Assembly (NCBI GenBank): GCA_012656075.1
Contig: JAAKBF010000214.1
Location: 558,001-622,000, forward strand
DNA: 64,000 nt
Source: Phytophthora hibernalis
Taxonomy: Eukaryota; Oomycota; Peronosporomycetes; Peronosporales; Peronosporaceae
Reading direction: 5' to 3'
Shown here: piece after piece, positions 44,971 to 57,070 of the stretch
Position numbering within the stretch: the first letter of the stretch is position 1
Layout of the letters: each line of letters begins with the position of its first letter
Made by a program: the position numbers and the translations under genes
The notes under the pieces: model-generated
What the model was told of the DNA's origin: nothing
Database searches by the model: none
Seen by the model: only the letters and a program-made list of their open reading frames with translations

Positions 44971-47350
44971 ATGGCGAGAGGAGCGAAGTGAGCGGTACCA
45001 GAAATGCCGATGAAGTCGAGCGGGAGCACACCGAAGGTTCGGGGAGGTCCGGTCCACACTCGCGACTCCCAAGTACCTTTGAGTCGATCAACGAGCGTTC
45101 GGACAGCTTCGACGTGCGGATGGACTACTCTGAAGCCAAAGAAGATGATGAAGGCGAATACCTGGAAGAAGCGACAGCGATGCCCGAGGTTTCAGAAGCC
45201 GCTACCTTCTCATCAGGCCGTAGCGGCCGAGAGGGGTGAGGTCGCTCGCGCGAAACCTCACCGAGGCGTTGGACGAAGTGGCTGGTCCTGAACCAGCCCT
45301 CGAAGACAACGAAGATGGATTCGGCGATCTCCAATCGCTGACGATGGCCGAGGACGCGAGTTCTCGGTCGACCGGCAGTCGGTCTCCAGTTAATGGGGAC
45401 ACTCCGACTGCCAACAAGGTTCTGGGAAGATGCATGGAGGTGATGATGACAAAGAGCAAGTGGATGCGGGCCTTTGCGCCAAAGTCAATTCGACAAGCCG
45501 TGTGGATGGAACTCGGGGCAGAATTAGTTGTCCTGGTGGAATCGTGGAGCATCCAACAGGTGGCCGAGGACACGGTACAACTGTTCCGCGCTATGGGCTG
45601 TGAACTTCAAGCACTCCCCACCGAAGCCGACCTTCGAGGTTGGACGATCGACGAAGCCGCGCTTATGTTACGTAGGTGGAAGCAGAAGCTCGGACGGTCT
45701 TAGGTGTGCCTGAGCCGGGCTCCAACAGTCGGACGAGCCTCCCACGCACGACGGAAGAGCTGGACCCATCAAGAATCCCACTACCAACAAAGCCTGGGCG
45801 TCAGCCAGAGAAGTTGGTCGGGACGGGTGTGTTCTCGGCGAAGAGGACCGCGTCGGCGTACTTTCAAGATTCGCACATGGTAACGTCTCGGTCAGCGGAC
45901 CGTACCGAGCGGTTGGCAAAGCGCCCGAGAGTACACAGACCGCTCCGACGGCGGGCCGAAGTACAGGTCGGACGACGAACCGACGCTTCGATATGCACGA
46001 CGACTCCTCGGACGACGACTCGTTCGACGTGGAAGACCAAGGGGTGACGTGACTGGAGAATGGGCGCGCCAAATCCGTCAGCTCAGCTCGATGGAGAACG
46101 AGAGTTCCACATCGAGGCTTGAAATCGCCACACACCTCCCGTTGGGCAACATCAAACCCTATTTCGGCCTCCGAGATAAGAGCGAGAAGTCCATGCAATG
46201 GCTCCGAACCTTCATCTACGAGATGAAGGGACGCACACGCCACCGAATGAATGGTGTATGGCGTTCGAGCTGAGCCTCCAAGATGGCGCCCTGCATTGGT
46301 ACCGGCAACTCCCGCGGAAGACGAGACGAACGTGGAAACTGTTGAGTGATGCGTTCATCAAGTACTACTGTTCCCGATTTAATCAATCGGCGAAAGCACG
46401 GTACTGTTTGCGACTATCTGAACCGGCTCAATGGCTACGCCAGGAATGCCGGAGTACAATTTGAGCACGGCGGTCGTCAGGCCAAGGATCATGTTGAACA
46501 CTTTCTCGATACGTGCGAAGACCAAGCCTTGGAAGAGCGTCTGTGTCACGTGCGAGTCAAAAATATTCACGACCTGGAAGACATGATAAACGATATCCTC
46601 CGACGCCGTGAGCGGAAAAAGGGACGCGAGTCCTCGGTGCGAAGTCCCAAGGGCCAGGATGATAGTCGTCGCCGTGACGATGGACGTTCCGTGGATTCGC
46701 GGAACTCCTACCGGCGTGACCGAGATGATGGGCGTCGTCGAGATGACCGTTACCTAGATGACAACCGACGTCGAGATGATCGTCCATACCAACCGAGGGT
46801 TACTCTAGCTGAAGTACTGACAGATATGGTCGCTGCGTTGAAGGTGGACGGCTCGGTCGACCCGCGAGGAGAACCTGCAGAGACGTCGAGTGGGGTTATG
46901 ATGATACGGAGGGTTACGACCCGGAGTACTACCCTAGCAGGGGCGACCGAGTCTCGGACAGGAGCTTGACGACGAATACGCGTCGGACGAACATCACGGT
47001 CATGTTGCTGCCGCGAATGATTCGGAGCGTCGTCACGCCGCCGAGGGAACTTTCGTTCGGGATGACAATCGCCGGCCGAGGGTTGGGAATAACCAATACC
47101 CGAATGACCGAGACAACCGAGGCCTCGGCGGACGTGATGGTCGCCGACAATATGGCCCGTGTGCTGCCTGTGGGGACTCACGCACTCTGCACACTATTGT
47201 TTCAAGAGGTGCAAGATGTGCAAGCAAGTCCACGACGCGGGAAAGTGCGAAGCATTCGACGAGCTAGCGCCTCTTCTGAAGGCGAAGGTGGAGAAGAAGG
47301 ACCTCTCGCCTGAACTTCAAGAATTGGTCTATGGGAGTCATTTAAACTAG
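44971..47350 (+). pseudogene. Ty3/gypsy Gag polyprotein (element A)
   Basis: Starts at the ATG at 44971 (MARGAK). A frameshift follows near 44985, then NADEVEREHTEGS and an acidic Ser-rich head. The block SKWMRAFAPKSIRQAVWMEL (45460-45510) is followed, after further frameshifts, by the retrotransposon-gag (capsid) domain: MQWLRTFIYEMKG and LHWYRQLPRKTRRTWKLLSDAF at 46190-46360. An Arg-Asp repeat (RRRDDGR type) follows at 46660-46790, then a zinc knuckle CKMCKQVHDAGKC (CX2CX3HX4C) at about 47210-47250. It would package the RNA into virus-like particles in the cytoplasm. Breaks near 44985, 45235, 45700, 46240 and 46960-47160 make it non-functional as written. Confidence 0.85.
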
Positions 47351-47373
47351 GCAGCCCGTCAACTGAAACTGGG

Positions 47374-49467
47374 TTGGTCCCAATCGGGCTGCCACAGTTA
47401 GCCGAACCTGCACTGGACGCCGACTATTTGTTTGCGTTCACGGGCTCGTGCAAACGGCCTGATGACTTGAATATGGATTATGTGAAATCGACGGAAAATG
47501 GAGAAGAGAGAGGCGAAAGCCTCGGTGAGAGTGAAGTGAATGTGGAATGTAAAGAGGAAGCTACCGGTACGGTTACCGAGGCTTCAATCGCGAGTATGGC
47601 GGTGACCGAGCGTGAGCCCCGAAGTCTCGGCCAGGCAATCAAGTTGTTGTCTGGTGAGAGGATGGAGTGGTTGGGGTGGTGGTTGTCCCAACGTTACGAC
47701 AAGAGGAAGCGATTGCGTGCCATGGTGAACGGGGCAGTGGACGACGCGCGAACGAGGATTCTGCTTGACACTGGAGCGATTGTGAGCGTGATCTCAGCTT
47801 CCTATGCGAAGAGACTACGCGTGCGGGAAGTATCGGACCACGGTCGCAGTCTGGAGGTTAGAGGAATCAATCCAGGGGTGATGCAGACGCGCCGCCGAGC
47901 ACTCGTTAAGATCACCCTCGGGTGGGAGCGAGTGTATGAATTCGAGTTGTGGATTATGGATCATAGCGCCGGAGTCGATGTAATCCTCGGAACGGATTTC
48001 ATGATACCAGCCGGAGTGCGGTTAGACCTGTTCCATGGTACGGCCCGGCTACCGGATGAAGTTATGGTTCCCCTGCTGAAATCCCAGAACGAGGATGATG
48101 CTCCGGTATACGGTCTGCAAGTGGCCGGTGGCCCGACCGAGTATTTGTCAGTCACCGGACGGGAGTGGCACGAGTTCAAACTACCTCGACGACGCCCATC
48201 TCTGAACACCCACGAGGTGTGGATTCGCCGGATTGGGAATCTCGTGCCGACAGTGACGAGGTTTCAGCGAGGACAACCAGCGATTATCCGGCTGACTAAT
48301 GTGTCACCGAGGGTTGCTCACTTTACAAACCACGAATCGGTGATGTTATGGGTACCACGTGGTGATCTCCCGCAAGGGCGTGGCTACACCCGGCTACGAT
48401 CGGCGAAGTACGACGAATGGCAAGTGCTGGCGTACGCTGAGTGTCGGGATGACACATTACTGAAGCGTGAAAGCAAACTGTACGAGCAGTGGTTAGCCAG
48501 TCAACCACCAGCAGTCGAGCGGCGGGAATATCCGACGCCTCGGAAGATTCTTTCCCGACCGAGAACGCGCCAAGATGGGCAGCGGGTGGATCGTCTACAG
48601 AGCGGTGAAGAGTGCCACGCACAGCCGACTGGGTGCGATCACTCGACAGTAACCGTTACTCGGGCAACCTCGGACATAATGGCTATGGGTGTTGAAACCG
48701 AAGAATGTGAGGATTCAACCACGTCCGAATCCTCGGTCAGGGGTAACAGCGAGGTAATTACCGGCGAGGCACCGGAATCCGTGGTCGCCGAAGATTCGGA
48801 GGTACGCCTGGAGTCGGTGTTTGTAGCGCTTATGACTGGCGTTTCCGCTGGCGTCGCTGTCGACATTGACGATGCTCTCGGCGGTGTAGCCGAGCATATG
48901 GCAAACAAAATCGAGTTGACCGATTACGCACATGAGTTGGCATTCCTCCCAGACCTGACCGAAGCCTCGGAGACGGTTTTGGATTATACAGGACCCAACG
49001 TAGCAAACCCGAAGGCCACGTCCGAGCAACAACGAGCATTGATCAACGTGTTGCAGAAGCATGAACAGATCATGATTTCGAGCGGAAACGCTCTGCCACC
49101 GCCAGATTATGGCGTTGTATGCGATATCGATGTACAGGGGCACCTTCCAATTAACCAGAGGGCTCGGCGTACTCCGCTGAAGCACCTGAAGTAGCTATAC
49201 GAGTTACTGAAAGGCTTGCTGAAAGCTCGGTTGGTAGCGTTCTCGGACAGCCCGTGGGCATTTCCGATTGTGATCGTGTTGAAGAAGAACGGCGTGGATA
49301 TTCGCTTGTGCATCGATTACAAGATGGTGAACGCAATCACCGCGATTATGGAGTGTGCCATGCCGCTGGTCGATGATTTGTTGACTGACCTGGAAGCCTA
49401 CCTGTGGTTCTGCTCTTTGGATACAGCTAGCGGATTCTGGGCAATAATGATGACGATGAGAGCTTGT
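47374..49467 (+). pseudogene. Gypsy protease and N-terminal reverse transcriptase (element A), truncated
   Basis: One frame runs 47374-49194. The retropepsin active site is LLDTGAIVSVI (near 47762), with VDVILGTDFMIPAG as its second conserved block. Then comes a long linker and the RT N-terminus (PLKHLK at the end). A TAG at 49192-49194 interrupts the frame. It continues in phase as LYELLKGLLKARLVAFSDSP, IDYKMVN and CSLDTASGFWAI, which are RT finger/palm motifs. Similarity ends near 49467, before the YxDD motif, so most of RT, RNase H and integrase are lost. Protease would cut Gag-Pol in particles. Confidence 0.85.
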
Positions 49468-49832
49468 CACTCTGCCGCGGATGTTCTCGAACAATCCTGC
49501 CCCGTCGCACATTCTTTCCAACTGGATTGTGCTTGTCAAACACGAAAGCTGCAGTGGCGACAGCAACGTCGGCGAGAGGCAATTCGCTACACCACAACTG
49601 CCCCCACCGCATCGCGAACTAGCACACCTGGCGAGCGTTGTGGTGTCTTGCACGCGCTTCAAGGTCACGACCTCCAGCTCGCTCACCTCCGCGCGCGACA
49701 TTGCGCGCCATATGGGCGTCACCAATTCTTCCAACGACAATTCGGTACGTCACTGCACCCTGCTTCCATTGCTGCATGCTTCGGATGGCGGGACAAACGA
49801 CCGCTTGTTTTGGCTTTGTTTGTTCTCTGCTC
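49468..49832. other. Leader of the next antisense-type ORF, unassigned
   Basis: Begins where RT similarity ends. It holds no recognised domain and lies just upstream of the aORF-IV start, so by comparison with families I and II it may contain LTR sequence. No edge could be fixed. Confidence 0.3.
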
Positions 49833-52141
49833 ATGAAGAACTCGGTTCATCTCATGGCGGATCCAGCGGCGATTGTTGCGGCAGTTCCTGCAGCTTGCGC
49901 GTCTGCTCTTGCTAGCGCGGCATCGTCGTCGTCGCCGCCGCCGTCCAGTGCTAATGCTGTGGTCCCTCCGGCAGCTTTGTTTCCGTGTCCAGCCCAGTTC
50001 GCCGTATCGCCGGCTCGCAATCCTCGGTACGTGATGCATTCATCCCGTCGTTGCTCATTGTTTCCGCTGACATGTGCAACGATTGCTCGGTGTCATTACA
50101 GCAGCCAGGAGCGACCCATTTACGTGCGCCTCGACTTACTGAAATTGAAGGAACGACTCTGCATGGCTTGTTGACGGACACGTCGGAAGAGTCTTCGGAG
50201 AGGCTGAAGGCCGTCCTTGGGTCACATCTCACGGATGCAACCCGATGCATCGTGCAACTGATTTTGAGCTCTGCTCGTCCTGGCAACCCTGTACGTGATC
50301 GCCGGATTGCTGAGGCTCGTTCGGTGACAGACCTCGTTGCCGTCGTAAATCAGCCAGCTGAGGACCCTCGCGACCTCGTCGAAGAGCTTGGTCGTCTGCA
50401 AGCCGAAGTGACGAACGCCTATCTTGCCAAGGATGCTGCAGAACGAGCTGCCGTCGACGATAAATCCAAGTTGAGTTCTGCTAAACTGCTCCTTCACCAG
50501 CAATGCGCTGAAAACGCCCAGTTGAAAAACAGGTGAAGATAGCCGAGCGGCTTCGTATTCCCAGTGATCGCCAGCTCGAGGATCAGACTGCCGTTGTGGC
50601 TACCCATAGCGAGATCGTAGACAAAACAAGGCCCTTCTGGAAGCTGCCAATGCTTCCAATGACACTCTGCTGCGTAAGCTCGCTCTTGACCGTGAGCACT
50701 ATAAGAAGCACCTGGCGCTGGTTTCCAGTCGTGTTCGCCAGCTCCACCATTACTTGACCCCAAAGTGTGATTCTGCTGCTGACCGCACTCAACGAGCCTT
50801 GTTGAAAGACATGAAGTATACGGTAGACGAGACGCTGCTCGCCAACCAGTGGCTCCGCAAATACGTCGACGACCCGAATTGGTACGCAGACACTCTGATC
50901 CTATTGTCGAAAGGTAGGTTCTCATGAACTCGCCGGTCGTCTTGACCCTTCTCCTAATTCATGTTGCTCGTGTTCTCGTAGGTGGCTGCATCGACGAACG
51001 AGACCTCGCTGTTCCTGGGCTAGACCCAGCTGCTGTGGACATCGTTAGGGACGCCATTCGCGACTTGGATTCTTCGTTGACAGTGAAGGCTTTAGCCAAA
51101 CGAGTTGCTCGGCAAGTTCATCATCTTCGTGATGACTCGTCCGCCGACGATGAGGTGTCGGCTGCTACCGCAGCTCCAGCAGAGTCGACGGAGATGGAAG
51201 TTGGGTTTGGCGAAAGCAGCGAGGGTGAAGTTGAGGGTCAGCATGATCATTCGGACTCCTTGCTTGCGACTCCTACATCGACATCTCGCTCTGCTTCGTC
51301 TCCGCTTGACAAGCATGCTCGTCCGCAGCAGGATGTCGTCGGCGGGATGACCTTCTATAGCAAGTCATTGAAGACTCGGTCTTCGCTGCATGCAGGCAAG
51401 ACAGTCAGTTCGAAGTCAGCGCAGGATCGTCGGAGGGCTCAATCCAAGTCTCGCGTCGCTCACCAGCATCGGCTGAAGTCCAAGCGCGGCTCAGAATCGA
51501 CTCCTGCACCCACACCGTTGCCGGCTGATTCCGGTTTGTTGCCAACGACACCTCGGTCTTCGACCAGTGCGTCTTCAGTGGCTTCCACTATCGATTTGAT
51601 GTCATCGCCTACGTCTCCTGCAGGATCTTCGGCCAATTCCGGGGCATCTCGCCGCCGGTCCACTGCAGCGCAAGCCCGTGAGGGCGCTGCCAGTGTTATT
51701 GCCCTAGAAGCTGTGGACAATGATTTCATCTTTGGGCCTGGATCTCCTGACCAAAGTGTCACCTACCAGTCTGCAACCTGGAACAACTCGATCGTGCCAC
51801 AGAGTAGCTTCGGGAGAGAAGGAGAGTGATCAAGTTACTGCGGGAGTGGCCGAGACTTCGAGCAGGACGCAAGTGATCACGAGCACGCCAGTCAAGACGT
51901 TCGCCTTACTCATAACCCGATTTCCATGTCTGCTCTGGATCGTGTGGTACCAGGACGTGTACAACGTCCGGTACGACAGCATACCGTGGTTTTGGCAACA
52001 TTGTCAACTACACCTGGGACCAACCCCAACGTGTTGGATCCTGCACCGAGTCTTCTCCGCGATCCGTGGTTAGCAGCCTATCGTGATACCCTCCAAGAAG
52101 ATCGTTGCGTGGCCATATGCCTTTTTGGAGCCGGGGTTTAG
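49833..52141 (+). pseudogene. aORF-IV: coiled-coil/Ser-rich ORF with one intron, cut by an LTR
   Basis: The ATG at 49833 (MKNSVHLMADPAAIVAAV) opens an Ala/Ser-rich head. Frame-shifted blocks follow: DTSEESSERLKAVLGSHLTD; a coiled coil (LVEELGRLQAEVTNAYLAKD); YVDDPNWYADTLILLSK just before the intron (50914-50981); and ERDLAVPGLDPAAVDIVRDA after it. Then a long Ser/Thr-rich region, an FIFGPGSPDQSVTYQS segment and LATLSTTPGTNPN near 52000. The last two resemble aORF-II (DFIIGSPSSS; TLSTVPGTDPS), so the families are related. It stops where the minus-strand LTR begins. No function is known to me. Confidence 0.55.
50914..50981 (+). other. Intron of aORF-IV
   Basis: GTAGGT donor at 50914, TCGTAG acceptor ending 50981, 68 bp, with CCTAAT upstream of the acceptor. 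Splicing joins LLSK to GGCIDERDL in frame. The position, after the coiled coil and before the Ser-rich region, is the same as in aORF-II. Confidence 0.75.
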
Positions 52142-53025
52142 TGTCGTGTAGGATCACGCAGAAATTCGCACTACCAAACTGTATGAGTCCCACCAACAGC
52201 ACTCGCTTCCCCTTGTCAGGTCAACGAGCGTTAGACGAAACCTGAAGATCAGGAACGATCCCTTACGCCGGGTTGGATGTGAACCCTCTGTACACCTAGG
52301 TTGTATTAGGTCAACCCAATAACCTGCACCACTAGCCATGAGCGAGGGCTAGTATGCCATATTGCGCTTTCGCGCGAACCCCCGCAGTCCCTCAGAAGGA
52401 AGGGTACCGGCTGTCAAGCCTAATACGGGTTTACCTAAAACCTCGGCGGGTAGTAAAATATGTATGGAACACTCGGTTCCCTATAATATATGGTAAACGA
52501 CACTTCTCGTCGCTCCCAACACTCGGCCACTCGAATCTCTTGGACTGACCAGCAACAAACCCTCGGTTCAATGTACCTTAGGCTCGCTGACCAGCATCCC
52601 ACAAGCCAAGCCTATCCAGACCCTAACATAAGTTAGCTAGACTTACCGAAGACGGACTTGACCCTTGGTGACTTGGGGGAAGACTGCTGATTTATTTCTA
52701 TCGATCTATGGCTCCGAGAGCCTCTGTAGTCAATCCTATAGCTAGTCCTATATCTAATACAAATATCCAGTGTGAACCGATTCCAGTATGTGATCCTGTA
52801 CCCGGCTCTATAAGACCGAGGGTACGAAACTGAAATGGGTACAAACGAGGGTTCGTACCCTCGGCCGGGAATTTATTATACCCGACCGAGGCTTCGGTCA
52901 CTAAACTATCGTGGTCACTGTGGCGCGGGGAATGTAATCCACCAATCAGGACACGCCGGTCACTTTCCTTCAGCAAGGGCAACCTTGCCGACTGGCTACC
53001 GAGCGCCCCAAAAGCCAACACCACA
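52142..53025 (-). mobile_element. LTR of gypsy family II (copy 2, 3' LTR of element B)
   Basis: Minus-strand copy (884 bp) of the LTR at 43989-44860, very similar throughout, starting TGTGGTGTTGG at 53025 and ending ACACGACA at 52142. It lies downstream of the minus-strand integrase-chromodomain of element B, so it is that element's 3' LTR. On its outer side it abuts aORF-IV. Confidence 0.85.
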
Positions 53026-53637
53026 ACTGCCACCGCCTCGACGCACGATTTCATAAGTAGTGCGCGTCGTGGTGCTTCGCATCTTCGCACCATCGCTCAT
53101 CCGTCGCGTCTTCTCAGCGACGCCACCGCCGCCTCTCTCCGTGCCATCACTCCGAGTGACGAGGTAAGCTGCTCCATCTTCACCATCGCAACATTCTACG
53201 CTCCTTCTAACTCGTCGTTTCATCTTCCTTCTAAACGATCGCCGGAGCCTGCCGACGCTCCTGCCGACGTTCCTGGCCCCGCCCAGCCTTCGGTACCGCC
53301 TCCAAAACGTCCCTGTGGTCCTCCGCCGGTTGATGGTGGTGCGGCCGAAGTTTCGCCGCTTCCAACGCCTCCGTCGTCATCAGAAGCTTCGCTCGTCCTG
53401 GCGTACCTACTCCGCGGTACCCTTGCGGCGGTCTCTGGACCTCTGGGTGCACAGGACACTCGCCTTGTCTGGGTAGGGTGCCAAACCGACACCTGCGGTG
53501 TCGCTCCTCCTCCCGTTGTCTCGACCGAGCCTTCGGTCTCTGCTCTGGTCGAACAGCGTCTTCTCCAGTTGGGTCAGCTCGTAGTTGGGGTGGCCCGTCA
53601 GCGCCCTCGGCGAGTCGATTCGTCGCGATGGAGCAGG

Positions 53638-53742
53638 CCACAGACCACGGTGAGGTTCTGGATGCCGCTGTGGGACCAAATTCCACCGCCACAGACCTCG
53701 GTGAGGTTCTGGATGCCGCTGTGGCCCCGACCAAATTCCACC
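53638..53742 (+). repeat. Tandem duplication in aORF-II
   Basis: CCACAGACC(A/T)CGGTGAGG..CACCG occurs twice in a row: a 51-bp unit followed by a 55-bp unit with a 4-bp insertion, which changes the frame. This causes an early stop in the otherwise open reading frame. Confidence 0.8.
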
Positions 53743-54302
53743 GGGTGAGGATGAGCTAGTCGTCGACATTCGTAGCGAGGTGGCGGAGCTCAAGGCTCGA
53801 CTCGCTGACACCGAGGACCGTCTCCAGGCGGAGACGCGAGAACGCGAGCAGTTCGAGCGTTTCAGCACCCAAGCTACCAGCGACGAGAGGCGTACCCGTG
53901 ACTCCCTGGATAGCCTCGTCAGTCATACATCGCTCTCAAGGACGAACATGAACAGGCGGCCGCGCACCTGCGTCCGACAACGCTGCTATCGCCGACCTCG
54001 ACCGCATCGTAGGGCTCTGGGCTGCTCGCACGACCACGGCCGAGAATTTGGTGACGTCGACGCAGCGACTCCTCCACCAGGACCGTGAGCGTTTCAAGGC
54101 TGGCTTGGTGGCCTATACCGAGCAGGTGGCCAAGCATCGGGCTGCCGTCGAAGCATCCGACCAAGCCTCGGTCGGTGCAGTCCTCCTCAAGTTCAAGCCC
54201 TCGAAGCTCAAGTCGCGAGCTTGAAGCGGGCGAACTCCATTCTGCGTCGCCACGCTGTTCTCCACGAGCTCGATGTTGACACATTTGTGCTTGCTTCTGC
54301 TG

Positions 54303-54364
54303 GTACGTACTACCCTTCTTTCCTTGCTCCATCGGTCGTCCTAAGCTCTTCTCTCCTCGTACAG
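54303..54364 (+). other. Intron of aORF-II
   Basis: GTACGT donor at 54303, a pyrimidine-rich tract (CTTCTCTCCTCGT) and ACAG acceptor ending 54364, 62 bp. CCTAAG near 54340 is a possible branch site. Splicing joins TFVLASA to GITADNIDWELL in frame. Confidence 0.8.
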
Positions 54365-56648
54365 GTATTACTGCGGACAACATCGACTGGGAGTTACTCG
54401 GGCTTTCTCCTCCGAGCATCACTTCGAAGCGCCGCCGGAGTGCGTCGTCGGAGAGCTCGGAGGACAGTGATCAAGAGCCTAAGGCCTCGGACCCGGTGCC
54501 GAATCCCTCCGTGCAGGCAGCGTCGGCTGCGGGTGATGCCTCCGAGGATTCGGACGACCTGCCGCTCATTGCGTCGGTATCCCAGCGTCGAAGGAATCGG
54601 TGCAAGCGTCTCCGACAGCAAGCATCCCAAGCTCCGCCACCGCAGGCGACGCCGGCGTATCCTCCACACTTTCCGTCGGGAACGCCAAAGTCGACCCTTC
54701 CTGCTAGCAAGCGGTTGGGCCGTCTCTCTAAGAGTTTGTGTGCACCAGATCGCGGACACGCGCCCAAACCTTCGGTCAGTATTGCATCACTTGTCCAGGC
54801 GTCTGGACTTCCTGCGGGATCACCACCGAGCCCCACGGTCAGTTTGTCGCCGGGGTCGCCGACGCCATCGCCTCCTGCAGGGTCCCCACCGACTCCTCCG
54901 CCTGGATCTCCACCTGCGTCGCCGCGTGTCCCCGCCGAGTGACTCGCTTCCAAGTCCTCCACCCGGTTCTCCACCGAGTCCTCTGCTTCGACCTCCACCG
55001 AGTCCTCCACTTGGATCTCTACCGGCCTCCGGATCCTCGGTGTCCTTGACCCCGGCCGAAGTCATTGACTTGTCGGGCGATGAGGTCGATACCGATCCTC
55101 GGACGGCCGCGATCCTCGCTTATGGATCGTTTTCTTCAGCCGTGACTTCGCCGGCTCGTCGTGATGGTCGGCCCACCCGCAGTGCGTCGGTGTTGGCCAC
55201 TTTGCGGTCCCAGAGGGAAATGGAGACTCTGGAGGCGTCCGATGACTTCATCATCGGCTCCCCGTCATCGTCCGAGTCTTCTCAGACCTCAAGGGCACCA
55301 ATTGTTCCGGCTTTACCCAAAGCTCGGTGACCCCGAGGCCGCCAGTGTCGTCGCAGACGGCCTCGGTCGTAACTCCATCGACTCCGACGGTCTCGACTCC
55401 GCCTGCTCCGACTCCACCGTGCGTGCAGGCTGTTCCTGTATCGCAACCGGTCTCCGCAGTACTGCCGTCGTCGGGTGGAGTACCGATCACCTTCTTGGTC
55501 ACGACGCCTGTGACCTTGGTGGTGGTCTCTACTCCGGTTCCTGCGATTATGGTACCGTCGGGACTCACCGATGGTTCGACACCTCCTGCTGCCGCCGCTC
55601 AAGGGCATACACCGAGGTCTCGGTCGGGTATCCGGTGGTCACACACAAGTGACGGCTACGCTTTCCACGGTTCCTGGCACCGACCCAAGTACTTTCGCGC
55701 CGGATGTGCCTACTGCGCCAGGGACACCGTCACATCGCCTTGCTCTGACTCCACCTATTGCCAAGGGTGTTGAGTCCCCGTGCTCGGTGGCCGGCATCAA
55801 AGCTATTGCGAATTTGAACAATCCAGCCCATCCCTGGCAGCAAATCCGGTTGAAGATGCCGAAGGGACCCTGTTGTTTCGCTATTGACCAACACCCCTTG
55901 CCACCAAGATTTTAACTCGCGTCACCGGCCTGGCTCGGTCCATCAAGAGGTGGCGCCAATTTCAGGGTATCTCCACGGACCGGGCCGAGAAGGCGGACCT
56001 GGGCCTAGTACAGTGGGAGCGCCGCCACTGGGTTCAGGTTGCTGCGGTTGAAGAGTACCGTCGGAGTATGGCTCAGAGACTTGGTGCTGGTGATCCCTCG
56101 GTCGGCGTGCTTCGTGCCGCCTGGACCGAGTACAACAAAGCTCGGAATCTCCGGGCAGACCGGCTACGCAGCAAATGGTGTATCGGTGTTGGGAGTGGTG
56201 TGTCGAACGTCCTGGCAAGCCTCGTGAAGCACAGACCGAGCTTTTGCTGGAGCCCATCTACCTCCAATACTCGTTCGAGGTGGCCGAGTGGGCTCCGACG
56301 TCCGAGGATGGGGTTGGCGAGCTCTCCATCCTGGATTCGCGCCAGCTCTGGCGGAACTGTTGGGTGGACGCACCTTCCAGCCATCCGTTCAACACGACGT
56401 TCGCGCCGTGCAACCCTCCGGTGCCTTTGTTCGTGCCCCGTGGTATGACCGAGGCGGAGGTAATTTCCGGAATCATGGTGGATTCGTCGTTACCACAAGC
56501 CTCGGTCGTGTCCCTCTGTGTAGCTCAAGCTTCGGTGACTGCTCCTCCAGAACCTACTGACGATGAAGAAAAGGGTGAAAGTCAAGCCGAGGGCTCGGCC
56601 GCTACTGCTGCTACTCCAACGCCAACGGACAGTTCCACGTTTGGCTAG

Positions 56649-57070
56649 ACCTCGAATTTGGATGTGTTGGCTGACCTTGCTTCCTCTGCTGACATATAGG
56701 CCTCGGTCGTGTGCTTCCGTGCTTCGTCATTCTTTCCTCTTGCTAATCTCGTTCGGCCCGAGCTCCGTAGCTCATTACGGGTGTAGTTCAGGCTCCAGTA
56801 ATTCCACTTTATCCAAATCCACTTCGAGTTCGTCCACATCATATACATATATACAAACTATAATGCAGTAGTCACCTTCGTCTGACGCTACGGACTGCAT
56901 AATCACCGTAGGCAGCTCTTCTCGTCACTTCGCCATCACAAACCGAGCCTCCCAGGAGACTGGGTCGTTCAGTAATCAGTGACTTCCATTCTGGTACAGT
57001 ATCATTTTTCGTCTGCTTCTACGGGCTGTACCAACCCCGTAGGTAGTCCAATCCGCGGTAGCGGTTCGAG
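56649..57070. other. Convergent gap with two 24-nt hairpins
   Basis: Lies between the stop of aORF-II and the end of the chromodomain frame. CTACGG..CCGTAG at 56888-56911 and CTACGGG..CCCGTAG at 57019-57042 have the same length and stem and similar loops. They could serve 3'-end formation for either strand. No gene seen. Confidence 0.5.

Larger units (their letters stand above)
53026..56648 (+). pseudogene. Antisense accessory ORF of gypsy family II (aORF-II), coiled-coil protein with one intron
   Basis: Open frame begins at the LTR edge (HDFISSARRG, no ATG found, so the start is unknown) and runs Pro-rich to 53757. Then: coiled coil (ELKARLADTEDRLQAETRER; LEAQVASLKRANSILRR), intron 54303-54364, an acidic Ser-rich segment (DNIDWELLGLSPPS), Pro/Ser-rich repeats, DLSGDEVDTDPRT, DFIIGSPSSSE, and a globular tail. 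Tail motifs are PWQQIRLKMPKGPCC, RWRQFQGISTDRAEK, RAAWTEYNKARNLRADRL and LWRNCWVDAPSSHPFN, ending at 56648. Several frameshifts occur. It lies between chromodomain and 3' LTR of element B, on the opposite strand. No known domain was recognised in the tail. It is a distant relative of aORF-IV and similar in plan to aORF-I. Confidence 0.6.
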
